Source: an uncultured Dehalococcoidia bacterium
GTDB taxonomy: Bacteria > Chloroflexota > Dehalococcoidia > Lucifugimonadales > UBA1123
Direction: 5' to 3'
DNA length: 64,000 bases
NCBI GenBank assembly: GCA_951812505.1
Contig: CATOSI010000003.1
Location: forward strand, 496,001 to 560,000
This document shows positions 41,582 through 51,296 of this stretch, one piece after another; positions within the stretch are counted from its first letter, which is position 1, and each line of letters starts with the position of its first letter. The position numbers and the translations under genes are program-made. The notes beneath the pieces are model-generated. The model had not been told where the DNA came from, searched no databases, and worked only from the letters and a program-made list of their open reading frames with translations.

Positions 41582-42109
41582 TCATTCCCAGAACTGTTCG
41601 GATTCGAGAAGAGAGCAATCGGTAATCTCAGCGATCTGCCCACATACGTGAATCAGCGCCTCGTACTTGTCATAAGTGTCCAGGCTGCTCATGCGCTCCA
41701 GTGAACTGAGTTGGGGGGCTGGGATCGGATTGTCCATGAATCTACTCTTCAATCCGACTATCAGACCGTTGTCAATTGGCGGGTGAATGACCTCAGGCAG
41801 ACCTTCTCTGCCATATCCGCCGACGTAGCACTTCGTCTTCAGGTACTCATTGAGTATCTTGGCGGCCCAACCTACGTTCAGCCGGGGCTCCACTCCCTGC
41901 ATCCGCGCAATCGCGGCCTTGTGCCAATCTCCAAATTCAGCAGATTCTATTCGTCCCGACTCCGGCTTGAATAGCGGGGCAAAGTCCACGGCATCGAGGG
42001 CATTGTAGATAGCGCTCCTGGATCGAACCGGAGCGTTCGACCTGACCGCGCAGGACGCAACCCATCTGGCGAAGTCGGTTACAAGCGCCTCCCTGGTCAG
42101 GTTGGTCAC
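41582..42109 (-). CDS. Unknown 175-residue partner of a YgiT-type zinc finger
   Basis: 175 residues, not recognised with confidence. It is mainly helical; the segment RLNVGWAAKILNEYLKT followed by LPEVIHPPIDNGLIVGLKSRF resembles the pattern (helix, then an HPPID-like turn) that I associate with a family of small hypothetical proteins in accessory regions, but this is memory only. The ATG overlaps the stop of the upstream zinc-finger gene by four bases (ATGA), so they are translationally coupled. There are no membrane segments and no visible nuclease motif. The pair sits between uvrA and glmU. A toxin-antitoxin-like or regulatory pair is a plausible guess. Confidence 0.7.
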   Translation of the reverse strand: MTNLTREALVTDFARWVASCAVRSNAPVRSRSAIYNALDAVDFAPLFKPESGRIESAEFGDWHKAAIARMQGVEPRLNVGWAAKILNEYLKTKCYVGGYGREGLPEVIHPPIDNGLIVGLKSRFMDNPIPAPQLSSLERMSSLDTYDKYEALIHVCGQIAEITDCSLLESEQFWE

Positions 42110-42330
42110 AGTGAGTACACAGGAACTGAGCGATAGCCCTGCGGCTCAACACTCTTGGACGCAATAGCCTCCATATCTCTTAGGGCGTCCGGGCCAAAGA
42201 ACGCTTCACTACATTGAGTGCAGACATCCGCCGGTACATTGCGCAGGATGAACATTTCGCCCTGCCAGCGATGGATATGTTCCACACGGCGCGGTTCTAT
42301 GGGGCCTTTGCAGAACGGACGTTGTGTCAT
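42106..42330 (-). CDS. YgiT-type zinc finger protein
   Basis: 74 residues, similar to the N-terminal zinc domain of MqsA antitoxins (YgiT type). The second Cys pair is intact in PADVCTQCSEAFF, but the first is reduced: only one Cys is seen in RPFCKGPIEP, where family members have CPxCG. IHRWQGEMFILRNVPADVC is the standard spacing and wording. YgiT-type domains are usually partnered with small toxins, most often RelE/DUF4258-like. Here the downstream partner is a 175-residue protein of another type. The gene starts 20 bp after the uvrA stop. Confidence 0.82.
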   Translation of the reverse strand: MTQRPFCKGPIEPRRVEHIHRWQGEMFILRNVPADVCTQCSEAFFGPDALRDMEAIASKSVEPQGYRSVPVYSL

Positions 42331-42349
42331 TGAGATACCCTCCGATGGT

Positions 42350-45259
42350 TCAGTCCGCGGCCTGTACTGATTCCATTTTCAGGTCGAGGTTAGGGAGGAT
42401 GCCGCGTAGGTACTGGCCCGTATGGGAATGCTCCATGTGCGCAAGGTCTTCGGGCGTGCCTTCAGCTATGACCAGGCCGCCCTTGTCGCCCGCGCCCGGA
42501 CCGAGGTCTATCAGCCAGTCCGCGCTCTTGATCAGGTCGAGATGATGTTCGATAAGCACGACGCTGTTTCCGGCGTCCACGAGGCGGTGGAGCACCCGCA
42601 TCAGGTGCGAACAGTCTTCGAAGGAAAGTCCGGTCGTCGGCTCGTCGAGGATGTAGAGCGTCTGCCCGGTGGCTCGCTTGGACAGTTCTGTCGAAAGCTT
42701 CACCCGCTGCGCTTCGCCGCCACTGAGCTGGGTGGCGGGCTGTCCGAGCCTGATATAGCCAAGGCCGACATCGTACATCGTCTGCAGCTTGCGTTTTACA
42801 CGCGGGATGTTCTCGAAGTGCTCCAGGGCCTCGGTGACCGTCATGTTCAGCACTTGCGCTATGTTCGCGCCCTTCCACTCTATCTCCAGGGCCTCACGAT
42901 TGTAACGCGCTCCGTCGCAAACTTCGCAGGGAACCGTGACGTCAGGCAGAAACTGCATCTCGATATTGATGTGGCCGTCGCCGGAGCAGGCTTCGCACCT
43001 CCCGCCCTTGACATTGAACGAGAAGCGTCCGGGCTTGTAACCCCGGGTGCGAGACTCGGGAACCGTGGCGAACAGCTCTCGGATTGGCGTGAAAGTGCCG
43101 GTGTATGTGGCCGGATTTGAGCGCGGCGTGCGGCCAATTGGAGACTGGTCTATGTTTACAACCTTGTCTATGTTTTCGATTCCAGCTATAGAGTCGCAGT
43201 CGCCGGGTCGCTCGCGCGAGCGGTAGAAGGTCTGCGCGAGCTTCTTGTACAGGATTTCGTAGATCAGCGTACTCTTGCCAGAGCCGGAGACGCCCGTAAT
43301 GCAAACAAGCTGTCCGAGCGGTATCTCGACGTCTATGTCGCGCAGGTTGTTCTGGCGCGCTCCCTTTATGGTGATGGACTTTCCGATGCCCTCCCTGCGC
43401 ATTTCGGGTATAGGTATCTGCTTGACTCCGCTGAGATACTGCCCTGTCAGCGATTCGGGTTCGTTGATTATGTCTTCGACCGGGCCGGAGGCGACTATGT
43501 GACCGCCATGCTCTCCCGCGCCTGGACCGAGATCCACAATGTGGTCGGCAGACCTCATTATCGCCTCATCATGCTCGACTATTAGCACGGTGTTCCCCAG
43601 ATCGCGCAGGTTCTTGAGCGTCTGTATGAGACGGTAGTCGTCGGCGGGGTGCAGTCCGATGGACGGCTCGTCGCATACATAGAGGACTCCCATCAACCCG
43701 GAGCCTATCTGCGTGGCGAGCCGGATGCGCTGCGCCTCGCCGCCGCTGAGAGTGGAAGCAGTGCGCGACAGGGTAAGGTAGTCCAACCCTATGTTGAGCA
43801 GGAAGTTGAGACGCGCCTCTATCTCCTTGAGAATCTGGTCCGCGATGGACTTTTCGCGGTTAGTGAGCAGATCGCTTGGGCCGACGCCGTTGGCCGAAGG
43901 GGCTTCGCCTGAGATTACCTTTATCCATTCGAGCGCGGCTGAGATGGACTTGTCGGTCATGTCGGTTATGTTCGTCGCGCCGATTGTGACCGCCAGAGCC
44001 TCGGGCCTGAGTTTCTTGCCACCGCACTTTGCGCAGGCGTTCGCGGACATATATCGTTCTATTTCGCTGCGAACGTAATCCGACTCGGTATCTCGATAGC
44101 GGCGTTCCAGGTTGTTGAGGACTCCCTCGAACCGGGTGTTCCAGCGGTAAGTCCTGCCCTTCTGCGTGCGGTGAGTTACGGGAATCCTCTTGCCTTTCGT
44201 GCCTCTCAGGACCACGTTCAGTTGGCGCTTAGTCAGCTTGCTGATAGGGTCCGTTGTGGAGAAGTCGTATGCCTTGCCGAGGGATTCGAGCTGGCTCATG
44301 TTCCAGGGCGCTACCGATCCTGTGCGCGCCCAAGCCTGTATCGCGCCCTCTGCTATGCTGAGTGACTTGTCGGGTATGACGAGGTCGGGGTCAACTTCGA
44401 GCTTGTAGCCCAGTCCCGTGCAGGTGGAGCAGGCGCCGTGGGGATTGTTGAAGCTAAAAGTACGGGGTTCCAGTTCGCCGAGGCTGATGTTGCAGTGAAC
44501 GCAGGCGAAGTGCTCGGAGAACAGCATCTCCTCCTCGCCCGGAACGTCAACTAGAACTGTGCCGTCCGCCATTCTGAGCGCCGTCTCAACCGAGTCGGTC
44601 ACACGCGAAGTGTCGGCGCTCTCGCCGCTGACTAACCTGTCAACGACTATCTCGATGGTATGCCACTTCTGCTTGTCGAGATCGAACTCTTCGCCAAGGT
44701 CGTGAACATCGCCGTTGACTCGGACGCGGACGAAGCCGGCCTTGCGAGCCTGTTCGAACACGTCTTTATGCTCGCCCTTGCGTCGCCGGACCATCGGGGC
44801 GAGTATCTGGAGCCGTGTTCTGTCCGGTAGCGCGAGAACCGAGTCCACGATGTGCTGGACCGTCTGGCGTTCGACAGGTCTGCCGCACTTGTAGCAGTGC
44901 GGTCTGCCGACCCTGGCGAACAGCAGGCGCATGTAGTCGTATATCTCCGTGACCGTGCCGACGGTGGAGCGCGGGTTGTGCGAGACGCCCTTCTGGTCTA
45001 TCGAGATAGCGGGGGACAGGCCTTCGATGTACTCGACGTCGGGCTTGTCCATGCGTCCGAGGAACTGTCTCGCGTAGGCGGACAGCGACTCGACATAGCG
45101 TCGCTGCCCCTCAGCGTAGATGGTGTCGAAGGCCAGCGAGCTTTTCCCGGATCCTGAGACGCCGGTAATCACGACAAGTTTGTTGCGTGGGATCGTTACG
45201 TTGACGTTCTTGAGGTTGTGTTCGCGCGCGCCCCGAACGACGATATTCTCAAGAGGCAT
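42350..45259 (-). CDS. uvrA: Excinuclease ABC subunit A
   Basis: 969 residues, full-length UvrA. Two ABC ATPase halves are present: Walker [15 protein letters not shown] (about 34-47) and [13 protein letters not shown] in the second half. The zinc-binding Cys modules are [25 protein letters not shown] and [13 protein letters not shown]..., and ABC signatures [16 protein letters not shown] and [15 protein letters not shown] are followed by DEPSIGLHP and [11 protein letters not shown]. It recognises DNA lesions and loads UvrB in nucleotide excision repair. Starts ATG at 45259; the zinc-finger pair may be co-transcribed downstream. uvrB/uvrC are not in the window. Confidence 0.97.
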   Translation of the reverse strand: MPLENIVVRGAREHNLKNVNVTIPRNKLVVITGVSGSGKSSLAFDTIYAEGQRRYVESLSAYARQFLGRMDKPDVEYIEGLSPAISIDQKGVSHNPRSTVGTVTEIYDYMRLLFARVGRPHCYKCGRPVERQTVQHIVDSVLALPDRTRLQILAPMVRRRKGEHKDVFEQARKAGFVRVRVNGDVHDLGEEFDLDKQKWHTIEIVVDRLVSGESADTSRVTDSVETALRMADGTVLVDVPGEEEMLFSEHFACVHCNISLGELEPRTFSFNNPHGACSTCTGLGYKLEVDPDLVIPDKSLSIAEGAIQAWARTGSVAPWNMSQLESLGKAYDFSTTDPISKLTKRQLNVVLRGTKGKRIPVTHRTQKGRTYRWNTRFEGVLNNLERRYRDTESDYVRSEIERYMSANACAKCGGKKLRPEALAVTIGATNITDMTDKSISAALEWIKVISGEAPSANGVGPSDLLTNREKSIADQILKEIEARLNFLLNIGLDYLTLSRTASTLSGGEAQRIRLATQIGSGLMGVLYVCDEPSIGLHPADDYRLIQTLKNLRDLGNTVLIVEHDEAIMRSADHIVDLGPGAGEHGGHIVASGPVEDIINEPESLTGQYLSGVKQIPIPEMRREGIGKSITIKGARQNNLRDIDVEIPLGQLVCITGVSGSGKSTLIYEILYKKLAQTFYRSRERPGDCDSIAGIENIDKVVNIDQSPIGRTPRSNPATYTGTFTPIRELFATVPESRTRGYKPGRFSFNVKGGRCEACSGDGHINIEMQFLPDVTVPCEVCDGARYNREALEIEWKGANIAQVLNMTVTEALEHFENIPRVKRKLQTMYDVGLGYIRLGQPATQLSGGEAQRVKLSTELSKRATGQTLYILDEPTTGLSFEDCSHLMRVLHRLVDAGNSVVLIEHHLDLIKSADWLIDLGPGAGDKGGLVIAEGTPEDLAHMEHSHTGQYLRGILPNLDLKMESVQAAD

Positions 45260-45518
45260 GATGAAGAAAGTTCCTCCGACAGGGGTTTTACAGGAAAGGC
45301 GGACATGGCGGCTGACACCGGAGCCCGCAGACAGATTCTAACACCGGAGGGTGTGAGATGTCAGCGGTTTTTGGACTCTTTTCGGAGCGTATGTTCTTGA
45401 ATTTCAGTCAAGAGTCGCCTCAGGAGGATAGCGCAGGATGCGGGCGCCGCGACAAAGCGAAGCGGGCGCCTGCCAGGCGCCCGCTTCGACTTAGGCTCTA
45501 GTTCAATCTATGTATTCG
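45260..45518. other. Intergenic region between uvrA and the SBP gene
   Basis: No gene. It contains the strong hairpin terminator of the ABC operon (45458-45488) and the inverted repeat TCTTGA-ATTTCAG-TCAAGA around 45393-45411 closer to uvrA. No LexA-like CGAACATNNNNGTTCG box was recognised. Confidence 0.5.
45458..45488 (-). terminator. Terminator of the peptide ABC operon
   Basis: CGAAGCGGGCGCCT-GCC-AGGCGCCCGCTTCG: a perfect 14-bp stem with a 3-base loop, 31 bases after the SBP stop on the minus strand. The following CTTTGTC is a short T run, so rho-independent activity is likely but not optimal. Confidence 0.75.
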
Positions 45519-47717
45519 CTACGGACACGAGCCGTCACGTTCGGGCAGGCACTTGAAGTAGTACTGCTCTGGGTGGGACGAAGCCGGATTGTCCTTCGCG
45601 GCGCTGTTGATGTGACGAGCCGCGGCGTTTCCGAGGTTGTTGTTGACAACCCTCACGCCCTGAATAGCGGGTGTCTGACCGACGGTGCCGATTCCATACA
45701 CCTGGTCCAGGACGATCCTCCAAAGCTCTTTACCCGCCTCGGCGCGGGCCTTGTCGGGCAGGGTCATTCCCTTGCGGTACAACTCGAAGACTCTCGCCAG
45801 CTGCGCGGGCGGCTCCTCGCCTGCTTCACCGTTGCTCTGGAACCATACTCCGTACTTCGGTCCGAAGCACGAACTGCCTCCGCTTGGGAAGAACACGATG
45901 GGATGGCCGTACATATCCTCAGCGCCCCAGGTGACTTCGACGTGGAACTGGTGTTCGTTCGCCTGCCTGCGCTGGGAAGCGAGGCTCCGCTCCATCTCCC
46001 TGACGTCCACATCTATGCCTATGTCGCGCCAGTGTTCCTTGACCATTTCACCGAGTTCGGTGAAGTTCATGAACGACAGGTACGTCTGCATCTCGAGTAC
46101 CAGGCGTCCCCTGCCGTCAGCACGCATCCGGTATCCTTCGGAGTCTTTCTCGGTCAGTCCAAGTCCGTCAAGCATCTGGTTGGCGAGCTCAGGATCGTGT
46201 GTGGACCACAGCGTGCGCCACTCCGATTCCGGACCCGGGCTGTAGATCGTGTCCGCGCCCGGAGCGATGGAGCCTGGAACTCCGAGTCCGAGGAACAGCC
46301 CCTCGTTGATCTGGTCTCGGTCTATACCCAGCGACAGCGCCCGGCGGAAGTCCGCGTTGGTTAGCCAGTTGGCAATCTCCGGGTCGGCATCGTAGTTCAG
46401 GTTCGGGCAAAGCATTGCGTCGCCGCCGTGACGTGTCGGGTCGAGACGCACCGTGTAGTTGCCCTGCTCCGCGTTTTCGAGCATAACCGGCAGCTTCTGA
46501 AGGTCCATGTGACGGGCCTGCTGGTCGAATTCGCCCGCGATCGCGCGCAGGTTCAACACCTCGAGGTCCTCGCCCAGAGTCATCTGCACCTTGTCCATGT
46601 ACGGAAGCTGGTTGCCCGCTTCGTCCATCCAGATGCTGTACGGGTTGCGCTTCATAACCCAGACGGGTTCAGTAATGGGCTTTTCTAGTATCCACGCCGT
46701 CAGCGCGGGCAGTTCGGTATTGTGGAATACGCTGTTCTTCTGCTTGAAGAAGTCTGCCCAGTTATCAAAGCCCTCGTCCTCCGCCATTTGCATGACGGCG
46801 TCAAGCCCTCCCTGCACATAATTGGGATGGAACTGCTTCAGGTAGTGTGCCGGGGCGAATCCGCCCAGAGCGGAACGGCCCCACCTGGCGTGGCCGCTGA
46901 GGGCCGAAGTGCTGGACAGGTAGGTGGGCAGCACGTAGTAAGGCTCTGTGGTGATAATCTGGACGGTGGTCTCGTCCACCTTCTTGAAGACTGCCTGCTC
47001 ACCACCGACGGTCAGTTCAGCCCTCTTGACGGGATTTAGATCATCGTTGAGGTACATATCCTCGTACCAGAATATGAAGTCGTCCGCGGTGAATGGAGCT
47101 CCGTCCGACCACTTATGACCTTTTCGCAGGTGGATGGTCGTCGTCTTGCCGTCATCGCTGACTTCCACTCCCTTGGCCATGTGCGGCACGATCTCGGTGC
47201 CTTCAGGATTCCAGAACAGGAGCCTGTCGTGGTTGACTGCGCGGATGGCGTTGGCGGTGTCGTTGGGGCCGATGAATCCTCGCCTCCACACTCCGCCGTA
47301 CTTGCCGATCTCGTGGATCGGACGTATCACCAGCGGCTCCGAGCCAACCCGCTCCTCGACGGAGGGAATATCACCGGCCGCGACCATCGCGGCGAGTTCA
47401 GGCGCCTCGCTGTAAGACGAGGGCACGAAGTCCGTGAGCACTGTAATACCCTCGATGTCGCCTATGAGTGGAGACCGGCTGGGCTCCATCTTCTCCATAG
47501 ACTTTTCGACTTCGACTATCTTTTCGACCTCCACCACTTTTTCGACTTCGACTACCGTCTCGACTTCCACTACTTTTTCGACTTCGACTTCCTTAATTAC
47601 CTCTTTTTCGATTACAACCGGCTCAGGCGCGGCTGGTGTCGCATCAGACCCGCAGGCCAGCGCCAGCGTTACTATCAGCAGCGGCAGCCATACTTTGAAC
47701 ATCGTACTTACTTTCAT
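45519..47717 (-). CDS. ABC transporter substrate-binding lipoprotein (peptide type)
   Basis: 732 residues from an ATG with GGGAGGGG ahead. Lipobox LALAC lipidates Cys22. Residues about 35-75 are a Val/Glu/Lys repeat (EVEKVVEVE units), a stalk often seen in Chloroflexota SBPs. The mature part is an SBP_bac_5 domain (about 150-700): KGVEVSDDGKTTTIHLRKGHKWSDGAPFTADDFIFWYED is the family block, with a later FRRALSLGIDRDQINEGLFLGLG. Such SBPs capture oligopeptides, nickel or oligosaccharides. It is the last gene of a permease-permease-SBP unit and precedes a strong terminator. Confidence 0.92.
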   Translation of the reverse strand: MKVSTMFKVWLPLLIVTLALACGSDATPAAPEPVVIEKEVIKEVEVEKVVEVETVVEVEKVVEVEKIVEVEKSMEKMEPSRSPLIGDIEGITVLTDFVPSSYSEAPELAAMVAAGDIPSVEERVGSEPLVIRPIHEIGKYGGVWRRGFIGPNDTANAIRAVNHDRLLFWNPEGTEIVPHMAKGVEVSDDGKTTTIHLRKGHKWSDGAPFTADDFIFWYEDMYLNDDLNPVKRAELTVGGEQAVFKKVDETTVQIITTEPYYVLPTYLSSTSALSGHARWGRSALGGFAPAHYLKQFHPNYVQGGLDAVMQMAEDEGFDNWADFFKQKNSVFHNTELPALTAWILEKPITEPVWVMKRNPYSIWMDEAGNQLPYMDKVQMTLGEDLEVLNLRAIAGEFDQQARHMDLQKLPVMLENAEQGNYTVRLDPTRHGGDAMLCPNLNYDADPEIANWLTNADFRRALSLGIDRDQINEGLFLGLGVPGSIAPGADTIYSPGPESEWRTLWSTHDPELANQMLDGLGLTEKDSEGYRMRADGRGRLVLEMQTYLSFMNFTELGEMVKEHWRDIGIDVDVREMERSLASQRRQANEHQFHVEVTWGAEDMYGHPIVFFPSGGSSCFGPKYGVWFQSNGEAGEEPPAQLARVFELYRKGMTLPDKARAEAGKELWRIVLDQVYGIGTVGQTPAIQGVRVVNNNLGNAAARHINSAAKDNPASSHPEQYYFKCLPERDGSCP
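47505..47595. repeat. Coding repeat of the Val/Glu stalk
   Basis: Short direct repeats (TTCGACTTCGACTACC and TTCGACTTCCACTAC variants) encode the EVEKVVEVE stalk of the SBP. Confidence 0.7.
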
Positions 47718-47827
47718 GTGACCCCTCCCGTGGGCTCTATATTGTCTCAACAGTTTCGATTGCTACTGTCCATCACTACGAAATAGGGAATTGCTATGCA
47801 GGATTCGTCTCCGATTGGGTAAGTTCG

Positions 47828-48964
47828 CTACTGGCCGTAGGGGTCTGCTGCGTCACGCAGTCCGTCCCCCAGGAAGTTGAAGGCGAGCACGACGATGATC
47901 ACCGGAATCGCGGGAATCATCAACCAGGGAGACAGCGCCACCGTCTGTATGTTCTGAGCCTGCTGCAGCAGTACACCGAAGCTGACCGCAGGCGGGCGCA
48001 GTCCCAGTCCGAGGAAACTGAGCGAGGTTTCACTGATTATCATTTCGGGCACCGCCAACGTGGTCGCGGCGATGATGTGGCTCAGGAAAGAGGGGACCAT
48101 GTGCCTGAAGATGATGCGCGTTCGACTCGCGCCCGCAAGTTCTGCGGCGGCGACAAAGTCTTCCTCTCTTAGCGCCAGGAACCGTCCGCGTACCACGCGC
48201 GCCAGCTCCGTCCATGCGAACAGGGAAATAATAATGGTAATAGCGAAATATATCTTCAGGATGGACCAGTCTCGCGGCAGAGAAGCCGCCAGACCCATCC
48301 ACAGCGGAATCGTCGGAACGGAGCGCACCACTTCGATTATGCGCTGGATGACCGTGTCCGTGAACCCACCGTAGTACCCGGAAATACCGCCAAGGGTCAC
48401 CCCAAGAAAGAGGCTGAGCGCCACGCCTACCAGACCGATGGACATGGAGACTCGCACCCCCAGAAGCAGGCGCGAGTACAGGTCTCGGCCCTGCTTGTCG
48501 GTACCGAATATACTGATCGCCTCGTAGGCGTCATATTCCGCGGGAACGCCTATCAGGTGGCGGTCGGTCGGGATAATCCCGAATAGTCTGTACTCGAATC
48601 CACGAGCGAAGAATCGGAGAGGTATCCGTTCGTCTTCGTTCACGCTGTACACCCGCTTCATGCTTACCGGATCACGCACTCCCTCCACGGGAAACACGTG
48701 CGGGCTGAATTTCCATCCGTCAAACCAGTGTACGGGCTGAGGGCTGATGTAAGAGCGGTTCGCGTCTTGCAGCCTGGTCTCAGTCGTTGCCAGGAACTCC
48801 GCGAATATGGATATGCCGTAGAAGAGGAGCAGAACGACCAGCGCGATCTGGGCGATGGTGTGCTTGCGAAAGCGCCACCACATGAGCTGCCACTGAGAAG
48901 CGGCATATACGCGCTGTTCGGCGGCGGCGTCTTCGAGACGTGCGGCTAGCGTCTGTTCTGCCAT
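47828..48964 (-). CDS. Peptide-type ABC transporter permease (DppC-like)
   Basis: 378 residues. One N-terminal membrane helix (about 36-57) is followed by a large outer loop (about 60-160, WFDGWKFSPHVFPVEGVRD), then the BPD_transp_1 core with five helices. The EAA-like cytoplasmic loop is AAAELAGASRTRIIFRHMVPSFLSHIIAA (about 265-292). This matches the DppC/OppC subfamily. It starts three bases downstream of the DppB-like gene and lies about 110 bp upstream of the SBP gene on the same strand. Confidence 0.92.
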   Translation of the reverse strand: MAEQTLAARLEDAAAEQRVYAASQWQLMWWRFRKHTIAQIALVVLLLFYGISIFAEFLATTETRLQDANRSYISPQPVHWFDGWKFSPHVFPVEGVRDPVSMKRVYSVNEDERIPLRFFARGFEYRLFGIIPTDRHLIGVPAEYDAYEAISIFGTDKQGRDLYSRLLLGVRVSMSIGLVGVALSLFLGVTLGGISGYYGGFTDTVIQRIIEVVRSVPTIPLWMGLAASLPRDWSILKIYFAITIIISLFAWTELARVVRGRFLALREEDFVAAAELAGASRTRIIFRHMVPSFLSHIIAATTLAVPEMIISETSLSFLGLGLRPPAVSFGVLLQQAQNIQTVALSPWLMIPAIPVIIVVLAFNFLGDGLRDAADPYGQ

Positions 48965-48967
48965 AGG

Positions 48968-49957
48968 CTACTGGCCTTCGAACCGGATGCGAGGGTCAAC
49001 GATAATCAGCACAATGTCCGATATAAAGGTCCCGACCACAGTCAACGCGCCGATCAACAGTATGATAGTGCCGGCCAGGAACATATCCTGGGCGAGCAGA
49101 GCCCGGAGCAGCAACGGTCCCACCGTGGGTAGGCTTAGCACAACCGAGACGATGATGCTCCCCGAAACAATGTACGGGAAAATGTACCCGATAGTGCTGG
49201 CGAACGGATTGAGCGCAACCCGCACCGGGTACTTCAGCACCAGCTTCCACTCCTCCATTCCCTTGGCGCGCGCGGTCACGACGTAAGGCTTATGCAATTC
49301 GTCGAGCAGGTTTGCCCTCATGATCCGAATGAGTTGAGCGGTGCCCGCGGTGCCAAGCACGATTCCGGGCAGCCAAAGGTGCTTCATCATGTCCCAGAAT
49401 CGGGCGAGACTCCATGGCGCATCCACGTATTCGGAAGAGAACAGCCCTCCGACGTTGGCGTTGAGATACTTGAATCCCAGGTACATCAGCACCAGGGCCA
49501 GCAGGAAGTTTGGAATAGCCAGACCCAGGAACCCTATGAACGTCATCGTGTAGTCTGCCAGGGAGTACTGTTTGATCGCGGAGTACACCCCTATCGGGAG
49601 GGCAACGACCCACACAAAGAGCACCGCCATGGCCGCCACCGCGATTGTGGTCCACAGCCGGTCTCCGATAACGTCCGTAACCGGAAGCCTGTACTCCATA
49701 GACAGTCCGAAATCGCCCTGCGTCACGCGCACAAGCCACTTGCTGTACTGGAGAGCCACATGGTCGTTCAGCCCGTACAGGTCTCGCAGAGTTTCCGCTT
49801 CATCATCAGTGACTACGGTCCCCGAAGCCTGCTGCGCGGCAATATAGGCCGTAACGTAGTCTCCAGGGGGCAACTGTATGATTACGAAGGCGATTACAGA
49901 TACAACCCAGAGAGTGCCGATTGCAGCAAAGGAGCGACGAATGAAGTAGGCCAGCAT
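48968..49957 (-). CDS. Peptide-type ABC transporter permease (DppB-like)
   Basis: 329 residues. It begins LAYFIRRSFAAIGTLWVVSVIAFVIIQLPPGD, the typical DppB/OppB start, followed by five further helices; the cytoplasmic EAA loop is VTARAKGMEEWKLVLKYPVRVALNPFAS (about 225-252). It is the first gene of the importer unit. Neither the ATPase genes (dppD/F) nor a second SBP is present in the window, so an ATPase encoded elsewhere must energise it. Confidence 0.92.
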   Translation of the reverse strand: MLAYFIRRSFAAIGTLWVVSVIAFVIIQLPPGDYVTAYIAAQQASGTVVTDDEAETLRDLYGLNDHVALQYSKWLVRVTQGDFGLSMEYRLPVTDVIGDRLWTTIAVAAMAVLFVWVVALPIGVYSAIKQYSLADYTMTFIGFLGLAIPNFLLALVLMYLGFKYLNANVGGLFSSEYVDAPWSLARFWDMMKHLWLPGIVLGTAGTAQLIRIMRANLLDELHKPYVVTARAKGMEEWKLVLKYPVRVALNPFASTIGYIFPYIVSGSIIVSVVLSLPTVGPLLLRALLAQDMFLAGTIILLIGALTVVGTFISDIVLIIVDPRIRFEGQ

Positions 49958-50030
49958 CTACGACAATTACCCTCTAGGCGGAAGGCGCATACTCATGAAG
50001 CGCAAATAACGAAAAAAATAGCATGTTGCA

Positions 50031-50060
50031 GAGATAAGTGAATCCTATCACGCTTGTCAA
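50031..50060 (-). promoter_or_regulatory. Possible promoter of the peptide ABC operon
   Basis: On the minus strand a perfect TTGACA (50055-50060) with TATCTC 18 bases downstream. The -10 matches only three of six positions. It lies about 70 bases from the permease start. Confidence 0.3.
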
Positions 50061-50177
50061 GAGCGCGGTTGGTAGTGGTAGGGCAGGTTGAAGTCGCGAA
50101 GATTCCGGAAAGAGGTAATCTGAAATCACCTGGCAGGGTCCCGCACTGCATGGACGCTGGAAGCAGTCGGCTGGGGC

Positions 50178-50186
50178 TGTTAGAAT
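50178..50186 (+). promoter_or_regulatory. Extended -10 promoter of the corrinoid protein gene
   Basis: TGTTAGAAT, a TGn extended -10, 39 bases before the ATG at 50225. No B12-box or other riboswitch pattern is seen in this leader. Confidence 0.45.
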
Positions 50187-50224
50187 CCTACAAGCCAGTT
50201 TTCCACTTAGACCGAGGTCAGAAT

Positions 50225-50986
50225 ATGCCGGTAGTCAATGAAGGTCTCGAACAGGAGCTTGGATATGTTGCCAGGCAGTTCGAGCAGGAACACATTCGCG
50301 CCCAGTGGGACCACGCCGACCCGCTCATGCAGGAGATCAGCCACCAGCTTATCGTCGGCAACCACATAGAGGTTGACAGGCTCACTGTACAGGCGCTCGG
50401 CGACGACTTCTCCGCAAATACGATTCTCGACGATGGGCTGATCGCGGGCATGGCTATCGTAGGAATCAAGTTCAGGGACAACATCATATTCGTGCCTGAG
50501 GTGCTCGTCGCCGCTCGCGCGATGAAGGCGGGGATGGCGCACATCGAGCCGATACTGTCCGCGTCCGGGATCGAGCCGGTCGGGACGGTCATCATGGGAA
50601 CGGTGAAGGGCGACCTTCATGACATAGGCAAGAATCTGTGCATAATGATGATGCGCGGAGCGGGCTTCATCGTCCACGACCTGGGAGTGGACACCTCGCC
50701 CGACGAGTTCATAGATGCCGTCATGGACAACGAGGCCGACGTGCTGGGAATGTCGGCGCTGCTGACTACGACGATGCCGAATATGGGCAAGACGATTGAC
50801 ACGTTCGAGGAGAACGGCCTGCGCGACATCGTGAAGATAATGGTGGGCGGCGCTCCACTTACCCAGGAATTCGCGGACGATTTCGGCGCGGACGGGTATG
50901 GGAAGGACGCCATGGAATGCGTTGACCTTGCCAAACGTTTCCTGGGTATTGGAGAGGCCGAGGAAGCGGCCTTCGCGGACGGCTGA
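50225..50986 (+). CDS. Corrinoid (B12-binding) protein
   Basis: 253 residues with the methyltransferase-type corrinoid architecture: an N-terminal helical B12-cap domain (about 28-115) and a Rossmann cobalamin domain whose D-x-H-x-x-G is GDLHDIGKN with axial ligand His132; later blocks are LGVDTSPDEFIDAVMDNEADVLGMSALLTTTMPNM and VKIMVGGAPLTQEFADDFGADGY. These proteins shuttle a methyl group between a substrate-specific methyltransferase and an acceptor (MtbC/MtaC-like). No methyltransferase lies adjacent. The ATG has GAGG nine bases ahead. It is followed 2 bp later by a Cys-rich small protein, a likely partner. Confidence 0.92.
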   Translation: MPVVNEGLEQELGYVARQFEQEHIRAQWDHADPLMQEISHQLIVGNHIEVDRLTVQALGDDFSANTILDDGLIAGMAIVGIKFRDNIIFVPEVLVAARAMKAGMAHIEPILSASGIEPVGTVIMGTVKGDLHDIGKNLCIMMMRGAGFIVHDLGVDTSPDEFIDAVMDNEADVLGMSALLTTTMPNMGKTIDTFEENGLRDIVKIMVGGAPLTQEFADDFGADGYGKDAMECVDLAKRFLGIGEAEEAAFADG

Positions 50987-50988
50987 GA

Positions 50989-51228
50989 TTGGCCGGGGTG
51001 GACAAGGAGCGCTACCGGCGCAGCATGTCGCGGCTGGAGGCGATCTTCCGAGACATCAACGAGACCGCGAACGCCGTCTCGACCTACCGTTGCCCGTACA
51101 AGAACGCGCAAGATCGCTGCACCGCCAAATTCGGGTGTCGGAACCAGGAGCGTCGCGTGCCCGAAGGCGAACTGTTCATCTGCACGGGCGACGACAAGCT
51201 GGACTATCGCTCCGCCTGGGAAGTCTGA
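50989..51228 (+). CDS. Small Cys-rich protein paired with the corrinoid protein
   Basis: 79 residues from a TTG two bases after the stop of the corrinoid gene, so it is translationally linked. It has four cysteines: C35, C44 and C50 in YRCPYKNAQDRCTAKFGCRNQ-type order, plus C65 in LFICTGDD. The spacing (C-x8-C-x5-C-x14-C) could bind a zinc or Fe-S cluster, but I cannot assign a family. The N-terminal 30 residues form a basic helix. A role in reactivating, loading or contacting the corrinoid protein is a guess based on adjacency only. Confidence 0.75.
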   Translation: MAGVDKERYRRSMSRLEAIFRDINETANAVSTYRCPYKNAQDRCTAKFGCRNQERRVPEGELFICTGDDKLDYRSAWEV

Positions 51229-51296
51229 GCAGAGTTATTAATCCGGCGTTTAACGTCTCTTAACATTTGTCTGGTATCTTGAGAGCGTACAGAGAT

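Noticed and set aside
50041-50224. Cobalamin riboswitch before the corrinoid gene
   Set aside because: No B12-box-like sequence or its conserved stems were recognised.
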